From contig JAPZLL010000045.1 in assembly GCA_036250225.1 (NCBI GenBank), positions 124,001 to 188,000 of the forward strand: DNA of 64,000 nucleotides, read 5' to 3'. The notes beneath the pieces were generated by a model. It saw nothing but the letters and a program-made list of their open reading frames with translations, made no database searches and was not told the origin of the DNA. This DNA is from Cercophora sp. LCS_1 (taxonomy: Eukaryota; Ascomycota; Sordariomycetes; Sordariales; Lasiosphaeriaceae). Each line of letters begins with the position of its first letter. Within the stretch, counting starts at the first letter, position 1. The position numbers were made by a program, and so were the translations under genes. Positions 21,491 through 32,812 of this stretch are shown here, piece after piece.

Positions 21491-23170
21491 ATGACCTCAC
21501 CACAGGCAAGCGAGGCTGCCATAAGGCCTGCATCTCCATCCCACACCGACCATGGAACCGGTGACCAAGGTCCCCCATCTCAAGACGAGGTGCGCCATAT
21601 CATTCGGTTAATACAATGCCGGGTATGCTCGTTACCTCTCCGGGAACCATACACGCTACCATGTGGTGAGACGGTCTGCAAAGGGTGTCTGCCCACTTCT
21701 CACCAACGCGAAAACATCTCTTTCTATCAGACGCCGGACAGGTTGCAAGGGATCTGGTGCCCAGTGGCCCATTGTGCGAAAGAGCACGCTCATTTTGACT
21801 GCAGTCCAGATGTGGTGCTGGGAAGGATACTGGGTGTCATTGAAGCCGAGTTTGAGAGCGCAATGCTCGAGGCGTCAGAACGGCAAACTGCAACGCACAT
21901 CGTCGTCAAGGACCAATGGCAAGAAACCGGCATACCATCTCTGAGGGATCCCGAGACAACGTCGATGTTTCTCAGAGGCGGTCGGCTTCTGGCAACATTT
22001 GCCCTGGCCAAGACAGGCGACTTGAAATATGATGCCGAAGTCACCTATGTGGGCGCTCTCACACACGAACAAGAGGCCTCTGATATTCACGTTCTAGCCA
22101 GAGTTAAGAATGCGGCGAGGGTGGAGGCCGACTGCCAGATATGCTACGCACTGTTCTTCGATCCAGTTACGACACCCTGCGGACACACGTTTTGCAGGTC
22201 TTGTCTCCAGCGCGTGCTTGACCATGCTGCGTATTGCCCAATCTGCCGCCGTTCATTGACGATCCAGCCGATGGTTTACCGAGATGGATCCCCGCCAAAC
22301 CAGCTCTTGACCGAGTCGATCAAATGCTTCTGGAGCGATCTGCTCGCAGAGAGGAGACAAATCGCCATCACAGAAGGCCTCCGAGATGGAGATCGCGAGT
22401 ATGACATTCCCGTCTTTGTCTGTACTCTCTCGTTTCCTGCTATGCCGACATTCCTTCACGTCTTCGAGCCAAGATATCGACTCATGATTCGCCGTGCTCT
22501 CGAGGGCGATCGCACTTTTGGGATGGTCCTGGGTGGTGATTTCATGGAATGCGGCACCCTTTTACGTATTGTAAACGTCGAGTTCTTCCCGGACGGACGG
22601 AGTCTGATCGAAACTGTTGGCACATCACGGTTCCGTATCCTGAGTTCGGCCATTCTTGACGGTTATGTTGTCGCCAAAATTGAGAAAATAAACGACATCA
22701 GCATTGCCGAGGAAGAAGAGCTGGAGGCGGCCGAAACTGGAGGGGCCAGCGGCCATGATCCCGCCAGGGACACAAGAGAATTGACTGGCGAGGATGGACA
22801 GACATCCATATACCCCCGAAGCCAAGCAGAGATAGACAGGACCTCAACGAGCGACCTTATGGACTTTGCAACCAGCTTTGTCGGGCGAATGCGAGAGCGG
22901 AGCGTTCGCTGGCTTGCGGCTCGGATCTATGCCATCTACGGAGAATGTCCCGATGATCCTGCGCTTTTCCCATGGTGGTTCGCCAATGTCCTTCCTGTCA
23001 GGGAGTCTGAGAAGTACCGATTACTTGCAACAACAAGCGTAAGGGAGAGGCTGAAGATATGCTGTGCGTGGGTCATTGAGTGGGAGCGAGATACATGGTT
23101 AGTACCCCTTCTTTCCCCCCAGACCCGTATCAGAAAACGACCGGACGGTGAACAGCGACGTCCAAGCTGA
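21491..23170 (+). CDS. RING-finger and LON-substrate-binding domain protein (LONRF type)
   Basis: Probable E3 ubiquitin ligase. Single exon, 559 residues. A first RING-like segment starts near residue 40 (CRVCSLPL...LPCGETVCKGCL) but lacks an obvious complete second half. A full C3HC4 RING runs from about 215 to 255 (CQICYALFFDPVTTPCGHTF, then CPICRR). From about residue 303 follows the N-terminal domain of Lon protease (IPVFVCTLSFPAMPTFLHVF, EPRYRLMIRRAL, GTLLRIVNVEFFPDGRS). No AAA or protease module is present, so this is the LONRF architecture, not a Lon protease. The last roughly 25 residues look non-conserved. A GTTAGT donor at 23099 suggests an intron could replace this tail, but I could not find a convincing partner exon, so the 3' end is uncertain. 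Confidence 0.88.
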   Translation: MTSPQASEAAIRPASPSHTDHGTGDQGPPSQDEVRHIIRLIQCRVCSLPLREPYTLPCGETVCKGCLPTSHQRENISFYQTPDRLQGIWCPVAHCAKEHAHFDCSPDVVLGRILGVIEAEFESAMLEASERQTATHIVVKDQWQETGIPSLRDPETTSMFLRGGRLLATFALAKTGDLKYDAEVTYVGALTHEQEASDIHVLARVKNAARVEADCQICYALFFDPVTTPCGHTFCRSCLQRVLDHAAYCPICRRSLTIQPMVYRDGSPPNQLLTESIKCFWSDLLAERRQIAITEGLRDGDREYDIPVFVCTLSFPAMPTFLHVFEPRYRLMIRRALEGDRTFGMVLGGDFMECGTLLRIVNVEFFPDGRSLIETVGTSRFRILSSAILDGYVVAKIEKINDISIAEEEELEAAETGGASGHDPARDTRELTGEDGQTSIYPRSQAEIDRTSTSDLMDFATSFVGRMRERSVRWLAARIYAIYGECPDDPALFPWWFANVLPVRESEKYRLLATTSVRERLKICCAWVIEWERDTWLVPLLSPQTRIRKRPDGEQRRPS

Positions 23171-23867
23171 TACTTGATGTGCTCCAGAACAGTTTATATT
23201 GACGACGGTCAGGTCTTTCTCTTCTTGTTTGCTTATGTGATTTATTGTGTGTTGGGTTTACTTGCATTTGAAGGCTTAGCATCACTTGGGCTGGCTATTT
23301 GTTTGGTCAATCGCAGGGCTATCTCACCTTTCTCTTCAAGGAGATGTTTATATACCGGGGATACCACTCTGTTTCTGCTGGATCATGTTTTTGTGGCGCG
23401 TACAGGTATACATCGAAACCCCTTCAATAATGTTGGTGATGAGTAGGGTGATTAAAGGCTTTTGAGCCTCTACGTTCTACATCTGGACTATAAAAGGACT
23501 TTGCAGTTCACCCCATCGAATACCTATGCTCCTGGGTATTCTGGATTTCGGCTGTCTGCTGTCATTCTCCGATGCCAAAAGACACAACCAGTTACAAACA
23601 AGTGCGTATTGCAGTTTCATACGGCAGAGAGAAGAGAACCCCTTTTATTGCCCCAATTTCCCTCCTGTCCATCCACCCAACCAACCCGACCCGACCCTAT
23701 TAAACCTGTTATGCGTATGTATGGTGCTGTAAACACATACCCTTTTGTTTTCCCATTCCAAGCAATGAAAAATACAACCAACGGCGAAGAATGAACCCAC
23801 AAAACAACCACATGGGTATCACACACTCACACAACGTTAGATACAGATCAAGAGATCACAAATCACC
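23171..23867. other. Convergent intergenic region
   Basis: About 700 bp between the RING-LON stop and the INSIG stop. Relatively AT-rich and consistent with two 3' UTRs. Nothing else is supported. Confidence 0.5.
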
Positions 23868-25025
23868 TCACCTCACACCACCCCATCTCCCCCTCGTCGA
23901 CGCCGCTCCATTCAGCGCCAACCGCCTGCCAATATTCCCAAAACAAACACAGCTGCAAAACAAGACACTCAGCATCCAAATCCCCGTCTCCACCGTTTCC
24001 AATCTCGCCAACCCACCCAGCACAATATTATCCCCTTCGTAGCTTGTCCCATTATTATACATCCCCGAATGCGACGAAGATGATAATAACCCCGTAGGCG
24101 CAGGCATGACGTCAGGATTCCACCCCATCATCACCGCCGACCCGGCTACGCCCACAGCAGCGGATAGCAAGAATCCCGGTTTCGACCGATCAATGAGATA
24201 CCACAGGAACGGATTCGCCAGCGCGAGCGTGAGGGATACTTGCATGGTTGATGTCCATGGTAATTTGCGAATCGCAAAGACGATGCCGACAAAGGCGCCG
24301 ACACCGCGGACTACAAGGGCCCAGTCTGCTTCGGGGGCGTTGTTGTTTTTCTCTTCTTCTGCTCGTTTTGGGTTTGCGGAGGTGGTGTTATTGGCGCGTC
24401 GGTGGAAGGTTTCTTCCCAGAAGCGGTCGAACCAAGGGAGTAAACACCCCAAAATGACGCCCGCAAAACCCCAGAGGAAGAGGTAGCTTGTTGTTGTGGT
24501 GGGGGGTGGCTCGGGGTGTGTTCCAGTCGTTGGGAGGCGGGTTACGAGTACGCCGTAGCCCATGCCTAGGCCGAAGAGGAGGGATGCGCGCAGGATGAGG
24601 GATGCTAGGACTGAGAGACGGGTCGGCGTCGGTGGGGGTTGGGATGGGACTCGGCGGAGGCGCTCTTTCATGAGCCGGGAGGTTGCGGCGTCTACGTTGA
24701 GGGTCGCGGGGGTTTCGGCGCCGGTGCCCCACGGGGTTGGGGTGTTGTCGTCGCGGTCGGCGTCGTAGATGCCGAACAGCGTGGATTGTGTTAGGTTCAT
24801 GAACGAGGTTGCGCGGCTGAGCGAGTCGGCTTGGTCATGTTGCTGTTTCTGGTAGCGGGGATCGAGGAAACGGAGGTCGTTTGCGCTGATGTGTGGTGTT
24901 GCTGGGGCCGAGTCTTCCTCTGGGGGTGTCGCGCTGGTGAAGTTGAGGTTGAAGGGACGGCGGGGGATGGGGCGGAAGATCTTAGGCCCTGGTGATGGGT
25001 CGCTTTCCGAGGGCGGAGAGTCCAT
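23868..25025 (-). CDS. INSIG-domain ER membrane protein
   Basis: Fungal homologue of insulin-induced gene (INSIG) proteins. In animals these retain SCAP in the ER and promote HMG-CoA reductase degradation; in fission yeast Ins1 controls HMG-CoA reductase. Single exon, 385 residues. The N-terminal 130 residues are Pro/Ser-rich and cytosolic-looking, and contain the short segment STLFGIYDADRD. From about residue 140 there are around six hydrophobic segments, including LASLILRASLLFGLGMGYGV, SYLFLWGFAGVILGCLLPWF, VVRGVGAFVGIVFAIRKLPW and a final WMLSVLFCSCVCFGNIG. The pattern and length fit fungal INSIG. The assignment is by overall resemblance, not by a catalytic motif. Confidence 0.82.
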   Translation of the reverse strand: MDSPPSESDPSPGPKIFRPIPRRPFNLNFTSATPPEEDSAPATPHISANDLRFLDPRYQKQQHDQADSLSRATSFMNLTQSTLFGIYDADRDDNTPTPWGTGAETPATLNVDAATSRLMKERLRRVPSQPPPTPTRLSVLASLILRASLLFGLGMGYGVLVTRLPTTGTHPEPPPTTTTSYLFLWGFAGVILGCLLPWFDRFWEETFHRRANNTTSANPKRAEEEKNNNAPEADWALVVRGVGAFVGIVFAIRKLPWTSTMQVSLTLALANPFLWYLIDRSKPGFLLSAAVGVAGSAVMMGWNPDVMPAPTGLLSSSSHSGMYNNGTSYEGDNIVLGGLARLETVETGIWMLSVLFCSCVCFGNIGRRLALNGAASTRGRWGGVR

Positions 25026-26132
25026 GATGGCCTTTGGTTGTGGTGTTTCCCTGTTTATTGCTGGGTTTACAGGCTAACGAGGATTTTGATGCGTTGGTTT
25101 TGGAGATGGTTTCTAGGTAGGTCGTAGGGAAGACTGAAGGGAGCGAGTCGGGTGGTGACTCGAATGTAAGGGATGGTGAGCAACCCAATATTGAAACCGA
25201 GCGGCTGCCCTGGAGACCGGACGGCAACTGAGACAGGTCAGTCAGACCCGACCCGCAGCGGCGATGGACGGCGGTGATGCGGAAGCTGTCCTCGTGAGAA
25301 GAACACGGACACGGTTCTCAGACGTGGGGAAGGAGTGAGAGGCCAGAGGGCAGTGTTCCCGCCATGGAGTCAAGCTTCTCGACAGGCCACCAATCCGCGT
25401 ATCGAATTGGAAATCAATAACTCCCACGCCTTGTCTTCCCCACCGGGAGTGTCAAGTCTCGGGTTTCCAGAGAGCAAAAAGAAACAAAGCAGGAATCGCT
25501 GGGGGAGGCAGAGTTCGCGGAGCAATGGCCTCGTATTTCTGTCCACATCTGGTCCTGCACGATCGCGAAGCGGCTACTGCGGTGGCATTATTGCATGCAG
25601 CAAAGAAAAAATTCGGTCTGGACGACTCGCGGCCCTCCTGCACGATGCCAATTTACAATGGTCGACGCGGGTTGTTTTGCACCAAAAGATTGGCCCCCTC
25701 CTTCTCCCCCGGACCCTGGGTCCAGAAGCGAAACGGCTTGCTGCCATTTGTCGCCGATGTGATTTGCCCGAATTTTGATTGAGCCGGGGTCCATGTCAGA
25801 CCCTGGACGGGAAACGATCGCATGTGATCCCGCGACAGGCGTTCGCCGCTTGTCGGGGTCTGCCTGTTTCCAGGTCGCATGACTGCCATTACCCCACACT
25901 AACACCCACGGCATGCTGCAGCGATCGCAAGAAACCTGGAGTTGGCGTGAAACTTCGACCTTTGCCGCACTGCAGAGCGCTGCTCGGCTGGTCATTTTTA
26001 TCATCAGCTGACTCGTTGGAAGCGCAGTGCTGCAGGACACACAAACACAGTCTGCATCATCAACGCTTCAAGAATGACCAGCAGATGATTGGCGTTGTAG
26101 CCATTTTCAACTATCCCCTAGCTAAATGGCGA
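25026..26132. other. 1.1 kb intergenic region
   Basis: Promoter and 5' UTR of the INSIG gene plus the 3' region of MAK11. Frames on both strands lack domain or splice support. No repeat or RNA gene seen. Confidence 0.45.
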
Positions 26133-27617
26133 TTATTCGTCGTCGCTATCGTCCTCGTCCTCGTCCTCGTCCTCCGAATCAAACTCAAACTCGCTTTCTT
26201 CCGCTCCATCGGGTCGGGGTATCATGACGAACGCCTCCAAGCAAGTGATTCTGTTATCCGTGCTATACGTTCCGAGGAGCTCACCGACCTGTCGAGCCTC
26301 CTCACCCGTAGACCTCAAATCACCATCTTCCAATCTCCAAAGTCTCACCCGCCCATCGCTGCCAGCTGTAACGACAAACCAAAGTCTCTCACCGTCTTCG
26401 TCCTCAACCGGCAATACGGTGAAATCCTTGACTCTCCCAGTGACACCTGCCTTGATACCACCAAGCTGGGCGACAAGCTTCGCTCTTGGCAATGTCTCCT
26501 TTTTCTTCCCCTCCGCCAGCTCCGCAGGTGCCGTGATGTTCTCCCTGGCCGTAGAAAAGAAACAAACCCTCCCGTCCTCAGTCGCAACAGCTAAAACGCT
26601 CTCCTCGCCATCCGTCTTGACATATGCAAACTCATGGACCTTTGTCCTCTCGGACCCCAATACCCTGCACTTGACCTTGCAATCCATCCCATACACCAAG
26701 ATCTCCCGATCAAACCCAACCGCAAATTCATCCTCCCCATCCACACTCCCCCAAACAATCCTCCTTGCCTCCCCAGTAGAATGTCTCCCCTCCCCAATCT
26801 CCGCCAACGCCGCCCTCTCAAAATTCAGGACCCTCGACTTCTTGCCCGTCTCCAAATTCCACAAACGCATACAATGCTCCCCCTTACTGACACTCAACAT
26901 AATCTTGTTTGACGGATGTACCGCAAAATCATTGACACCCTGCGGCGCACCCCCCGCCGCCGCCGTATCACCGCTCGGTCGCCCGTACTGCTTCGGCACA
27001 GGACACTTAAAAGTATGCAGCAAATTCCAATCCCTGACCCTCGCCACGCCAACCGTACTATCCTCAGCCGCCGTCAACAGCTTGGACCGATTGGGGAACA
27101 TCAACCGCGTAATATTCCCGCTATGATGCAGCAGCGTGCCCAGCTCGCGGTTTTTGGCATTTTCCAGCACAGGCCGCGGCGTGAGCGACGACAGGGCCTT
27201 TTGGTCAGTGACGGAACGAGTCGAGGGCGGATGCGCCGAGATGTTGTAGATGTTGATGCGCTCGTCGGTGCTTCCGGTAGCTAGGAGCACCTTTTGCGAC
27301 TGACCCGGAGCTGGGACGGACGGCGGGGAGATGGCGATGCATCGGATGGCGGAGGTGTGGGCGTTGAAGAGGAACGTGTCGGCGAAAGAGACGGCTGACT
27401 TTTGGGTCTTGGGCGCGGGAGGCTGGATCGATGCGGTGAGGCCATGGAGGACTCGGTCGTAGGACCCCGCGACGATCTGGATCGTCACTCCGTTGCTGGT
27501 GAGCTTGGGGAAGACGGGAGCAGGGGGCTGTTGTTTTTGCGGCTTGGGCTTTTTCGCAGCTACTTTTGCCTCTGATGGGTCACCCTCGGGAGGGACATCT
27601 CTTTTCCTCTTCGCCAT
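26133..27617 (-). CDS. MAK11: 60S ribosome biogenesis WD40 protein Mak11
   Basis: Nucleolar WD-repeat protein (PAK1IP1/Mak11 family) needed for 60S subunit maturation. Single exon, 494 residues. A basic N terminus (MAKRKRDVPPEG, then KKPKPQK) precedes VAGSYDRVLHGLTA, a characteristic Mak11 opening. WD-type blades follow: FNAHTSAIRCIAIS, ATGSTDERINIYNIS, LHHSGNITRLMFPN, LTAAEDSTVGVARVRDWNLL, VNDFAVHPSNKIMLSVSKGE, MRLWNLETGK and VTAGSDGRVRLWRL. The family-specific stretch WGSVDGEDEFAVGFDREILV is present, and the protein ends in an acidic tail (EFDSEDEDEDEDDSDDE). The ATG at 27617 is the only sensible start. Confidence 0.9.
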   Translation of the reverse strand: MAKRKRDVPPEGDPSEAKVAAKKPKPQKQQPPAPVFPKLTSNGVTIQIVAGSYDRVLHGLTASIQPPAPKTQKSAVSFADTFLFNAHTSAIRCIAISPPSVPAPGQSQKVLLATGSTDERINIYNISAHPPSTRSVTDQKALSSLTPRPVLENAKNRELGTLLHHSGNITRLMFPNRSKLLTAAEDSTVGVARVRDWNLLHTFKCPVPKQYGRPSGDTAAAGGAPQGVNDFAVHPSNKIMLSVSKGEHCMRLWNLETGKKSRVLNFERAALAEIGEGRHSTGEARRIVWGSVDGEDEFAVGFDREILVYGMDCKVKCRVLGSERTKVHEFAYVKTDGEESVLAVATEDGRVCFFSTARENITAPAELAEGKKKETLPRAKLVAQLGGIKAGVTGRVKDFTVLPVEDEDGERLWFVVTAGSDGRVRLWRLEDGDLRSTGEEARQVGELLGTYSTDNRITCLEAFVMIPRPDGAEESEFEFDSEDEDEDEDDSDDE

Positions 27618-28083
27618 TGTGGTGTTTGTTTGTGTGTGTGTGCGTTTGTGTGCGTTTTTTGTTAGGTAGGAAAAGCTGGTGACGATTGTTTGAATTGGAC
27701 TTTGACATGGCGGCCGAAAATTTTAAGTGGGGCTGTAGATCTTATCTTATCAAGTCGACCAACACCCTGATGCTCAGACACCAGAATGATAAAACTTCCG
27801 ACCGCCTTCACGTTCAATATGATTGATCATGGCTAAACTCAAGACCAAAGCGGCCAACTGTTAAAGTGGCCACAGCCAACACATTACATATGTACTTGAT
27901 CATAACGTCATGATCCGCTAAATATCTACATGCATCAAAAAGGACATTCCTCGACGCCAACAACTCTTGCCGAGAAAACCGTTGCATCTAATCCACACAT
28001 GCCCTCATGAGCTTCAATCACTGAGGGGCGGGGAGCCAGGGGGTGTTGCTCTCCCGGGCCACCCCATATCTAGTTCGCGCCTT
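27618..28083. other. Short intergenic region
   Basis: 466 bp between MAK11 (start) and EAF1 (stop), both on the minus strand. A GT-rich tract near 27,628-27,660 lies just upstream of the MAK11 ATG. No other feature supported. Confidence 0.45.
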
Positions 28084-31000
28084 TTACTTGCCCGGCACAG
28101 GCGTGGCGCTCCCGCTGGCTTGCCGTTGGTGTTGCCCTGCTGCTGCTGCTGCCGCTGCCGCCGCCTGCTGTTGCTGCTGCGCTCTAAGCAGCTGAGCATA
28201 TTGGTGGGGACTCTGAGCCATGCCGTTTGCCATGCTATTTACCATACCATTCGCCATGCCATTCGTCATTCCGTTTGCAAGTCCGTTCATGAGCTGCTGC
28301 TGCTGTTGCTGCTGCCCGACTCCGACCCCCGTTGCCGCGCTCATGGCTTGGGCTTGTTGCTGAACGATCAACCTCCCAAGCTGTTCCATTGCGATTTGTC
28401 GGACTTGTTCGCCTGGCATTGCCGGGTTCTTGTTCTTAACATAGGCCTCAATTTCCTTCAGTCGCGAAGCAATCGCTGGCATCTGTTGCGGAGGGATACC
28501 AGGGCCACGGGGTGAGCCCGCTGGCACATTCGGCATTGTCAACCCTGACCCTGGGGACAAACCCAATCCGTTCGAACCGAATTGAGCCACCATTGCCTGA
28601 GCATTGGACATGAAAGTACCCTGGTTGACGCCGGTGATCACATTTCTCATTGGCGGTGGAGACCCCTGCGTCACATTCATGTGCGCAATCTGAGCGTGCT
28701 GAGCAGGCCGTTGATGTTGGAGCAAGTTGTTAACCTGTTGCACTTGGTTCGGCACCTGTTGGTGTTGCTGGTGTTGTTGCTGCTGCTGCTGCTGAACCAC
28801 CTGCTGCTGCAAAGCCCGTTGCGATTCCTGGATTCTTCTGGCTTCCATGACGAGATTGAGGTCAGCCTGCGGAGGTTGTGCGGGCATTCCGGCCGCAAGT
28901 CCAGCTGCGACACGTTGCTGCGCAGCCATTGCCTGCAGTTGAATGTTATTCATGGGCAAAGGTGCGACAAGGCCGTTGGCTGTCGAAAGTTGAGCGGCCT
29001 GGACTGCGCCAGGCGTGGCACCTGCCGGGGCCTGCATCGGAGGGCGCACTTGAGCCCGGTTTTGTTGAGGAACAGCAAGCTGAGCCGCTGCCATGTTGGC
29101 TCTTGCGCCATTCATCCCTGTTGCCGCGGCAAGCTGCGCGGCAAGCTGGGGATTGGTAACTGCTCCGGGCGTACCAGCGACCTGACCTGCGTGGACACCG
29201 GGCACTTGCGTAGCCTGTTGAATGGTCAGCGACGAGCTACATTCTACCTTCAAGGGGGTTACAAGCACTCACTCTTAATTTAAGAGACTCTAATTTGATA
29301 GCCTCATTGCGCCGCGCGTATTGGGCCATCTTTTCGGCAAGCTGTTGGTCTCGTTCATGTCTCATGTGGCTGTAGTCGCTGGGTGTCTTATTTGGCACCT
29401 GCTGCTGCCTCGGAGCCTCGTTCGCCTTTCGCATTGTCGCGAGATTGGCATTATGCTGTTGTTTCTGCGTGGCCGCTTCCCGCTTCTTTGCTAATTTCCT
29501 CATAGCGTCAATCAGGGCCAGGTGTTTTTGGTTCCTTCGCCGCTCTACCCGGACGGTTGTTGTCGGCCTCCTTCGTGGCACGGGGGTCACAGCACCATTC
29601 GGTCCAACCTGCTGTTGTGCAGCAGTGTTCTGCTGGGCGATCGTCTTTTGAGCCGCGTCAATTCTCCCCTGATACGTTTTGAAATAGGGCGTCTTCCCAA
29701 AGTCGTTTGGTAACCCTTCGAGGCTGACCCATCGCTCAAAGCATTCCCACGGTGTCCGCCGCTCCGCCCCGGAGGCAAACAGACTTTGCGTTGAGACAAT
29801 CGACGCAATAAGAGACCAGTTATATGAATACTCCCGAACAAGAGACTTGAGCTGGTCGTCTTCGGCCCACGTCCATTGAGATGCAGTTCTACTCTCGTAG
29901 AAGCTTAAAGGTGGCATCGGGAACTCGCTGGGGGGACGGAATTGATGAGACAAGTGAATTCTGTCCAGAATCGGCCTCATCTCAGGGTCCCACAGTCCAA
30001 CATTGCCCATCTCTGGTCGCGAGGCGGTGCCGCTGTCAGGTTGGGCTCCGAATACCACCTCGCCATCATCGTCACTACCCTCGTCATGGTATTGATAGCG
30101 ACTTCGCTTTCGGGGTGGCGGGTGGTGAGCTAGGACCATCTCACCCTCGACATACTTGCTCAGAGGCAATGCTGGCCGTCTCCATTTCGCGTCTGGGCTG
30201 TATTCTGGCCCAACGTGATCGGATTTTGGAACCCTCAGGGGGGCACCGTACAGGGGAAGATTTGCCAAAAGCTCATCGGCTGTCTTAGAGGGCTGCAAGC
30301 TGAAGATGACTTCGTCGTCCTGTAGGGCGAAAATGATGGATGGGGCGATAAACTGTACTGGCGCCTCTGGTAATTCCTCGTCATCGCCCATCGGGGAATC
30401 CGAGTGAATCAAGTCCGGCAGCGCCTCATCCGCGACGCTGAGAGGATCGGCGGCAGGCCTGGGAGGAGGGATGATTGCGTTCACCTGGAGGATTGCCCGC
30501 TGAGCGGCATCCGACTCAACCCACGTCTTGCAGGCGTAAGCAAGATTTCTCGCGACCGCCCGCTTCCATTTGCGCTCCTCGCGGAAGTCTGTTCGCATCC
30601 ATTTCATCTCCTGGAGAAGGACGTCCCAATGCGATGGTGGACGCGTCGGCTCCGGACATCGAACAGGCTGCCGAAGCGACCACTTGTTGTGCCCTTGCAG
30701 ATGATAGACCCTACGCAGTATCTTACAGGTCTGGTGGTCCAAAATCGACAGGTATTGGTCAGATGTCGAAACCGTCTTGTGGGCTTGGTTAAGCAGTTTC
30801 TCGATCGGTTTCATCCATGACGATTGCCTCGTAAAGCCCTCGATGAATAGCGGGGTAAAATAGTCCTCCGTTGGAATATGATTCTGCTGCTGGCTAGCAA
30901 CCAAGGCAGTATCGTCTTTGGTCCTCGGCGTTTTGTGCTGTTTGCCAAAGATGACCGTAGGAACGCTCTTTCTCCTCTTGTCTTGAATATTGTTGGTAAA

Positions 31001-32807
31001 GAGTCTGAGCTGGGGTGCAGACAAGATTTTTGCGCTCCCATCTTCTTCCTTGTCTTGCTCACTTGGGGGCGTGGGCTGCGATGCGGTCACAGGTTCCGTG
31101 ACCCTGTCCCCGATCTTAGTTTCGCCTCTGGAGGATTCCACATCGGCAGTTGTTCCAACGCTGGGTGTTGTTGATGGCACAGGCAAATCCTGCGGCTTCT
31201 GAGCTTGGGAAGCTGCGTAGGCCTCAGGTATATTGTCGACCCGCGCATCAACAGCACTTCTGCCTGGCAGAGCTGTGGGAAGTACGGAGTCGATCTCCAT
31301 CGACTCTGTCAACTCCTCACTCTTAATGATCCTGCCAGCCTTGGGCGGTAATGGTGTCGCTGATGAAGTGAAGGAAATATCTCGAGGCTGTTGATCCGTC
31401 GCATTGGTGTTGGCGGTCTCATCTTGCATCACGATATCCTCGCTAGGTAATGGTGCAGGAGCACGGTCTTCCGCTACACCCAAAGACTGGCCGTCTCTCG
31501 TTGTGGTCGTAGTTTGCGCGAGCTGGGCCGCAGCTGTCTCTTGGAGCAATTGCGCCTCAACTCCGCTCACCGTCGGCGAGATCGACACGAGGCCGAGACC
31601 AGTTGCAACAGCGGGTGCCTCCACCGCTTCCAGTCGATTCGCGTCATATCGTCCTTCGCCCTGCGTAGTCCTGGACCCCCCTGCCTTCTCCTCGACCTCT
31701 TCATCGGGACGCCCGTGGTACTGTGAACCTTCGTTGTCAGGGCTTGTATCGGCTGACCCTTCGTGGATGGCCGTGGTCAATGTCGACTGAGCGGTCGTAG
31801 ATTCGGGGGAGGAGACATCCACGTCACGAGCGCCTTCGGCGTGTTGGCTTTCAGTAGCAGGATCAACTCCAGGTTTCGTGGGCGCGAGGTCTTGATCAAC
31901 ATGTGCTAGGGGAACAGGAGTCGAAGTATTGTGGTTGGGTGGCGTTGACGGTGCGGCTTTCGAGTCCTTTGCCACAGGGGTCAGCGACAAAGTTTCGGTT
32001 TGAGGGCTTCGGTCGAGGTCGAGGCCATCACCAGGTTTATCGTTGATAGCCTGCAATGCGAAAGGCTTCGCGTTACTCCTCCCCAGCGTTTGTGCAGTGT
32101 TTGTACCGACGCCATTTTGCCCAACGAGGTTCTTCATTTGATCTGCGTGCCCGTGAGGTGACCCATGGGCCGCGGGTGTGGCCTGAACGGGTGTTGCCTT
32201 TTGAGAGAAGCCATTCGTCACTTGGAGATCGCTGTGCGGGTGCGCCAATCCTGCTGTACCGTTATTGGGAGTTTGTGACAAATGACTGATCTCGAGTCCT
32301 TGCTTTGGCGCGGCATGAAGTTGCTTCTCCGCAAATGACGAAGTTTCGGCGGCGAACTTGTGGATCAGGACGTCGAAGAGGTCCGCGCAAACATCGGGAA
32401 TGGCGGATTCATCGAATTTCTGTCCACTGTAGCGAGGTTAATTTAAACCGTCGAACTCGGCGCGAACACGACTTAAAAACAAGGAGGATAGAACGGGGTA
32501 TTGGTAGGAACTTACGCGTTCAGATCGCACTCGGCAAGGAATTTTGCTTCGGCTGGTGCGGTGGGCGACGCGTCGGGATTGCTCAGGTCATGGTTGGGAA
32601 TAGCATCTCGCTCGGTCGCAACCGCGAAGAGTTCGCGCAGCTTCCGTTTCCGCGATATCACAATTGAACTGCGAAGGGTCAGCAAGTCATAAAGTATACC
32701 AAAATGATCGGTAAAACCAGCTCTACCGATCGAGATTGATTTTACCTTGATTGCACCCGTTTTAATCGCAGCAAAGTCGCGCGGTCGGCGGGTCCGACCT
32801 CAGTCAT
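28084..32807 (-). CDS. EAF1: NuA4 histone acetyltransferase scaffold Eaf1/Vid21
   Basis: Platform subunit of the nuclear NuA4 acetyltransferase complex. Exons (minus) are 32807-32746, 32668-32516, 32426-29273 and 29214-28084, giving 1499 residues; introns are 77, 89 and 58 nt. The first two exons were rebuilt from splice signals and restore the family N terminus: ISRKRKLRELFAVATERD, then AKFLAECDLNAGQKFDESAI. A long Ser/Thr/Pro/Glu-rich disordered region follows. The HSA helix is at about 665-715 (LQEMKWMRTDFREERKWKRA), and a SANT/Myb domain at about 920-975 (WTWAEDDQLKSLVREYSYNW). The C-terminal exon is strongly Gln/Ala/Asn-rich with long Q runs, typical of fungal Eaf1. An upstream mini-ORF overlaps the start codon. 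Divergent from SPP2 across 1.3 kb. Confidence 0.93.
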
Positions 32808-32812
32808 GTCAT
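32804..32812 (-). promoter_or_regulatory. Mini-uORF overlapping the EAF1 start
   Basis: On the minus strand ATGACATGA encodes Met-Thr-stop, and its last six bases contain the EAF1 ATG in a different frame. Scanning ribosomes meeting the first ATG would terminate on top of the real start. This could allow reinitiation and modest translational control. The observation is direct; the function is inferred, and it matters only if transcription starts upstream of 32812. Confidence 0.4.
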
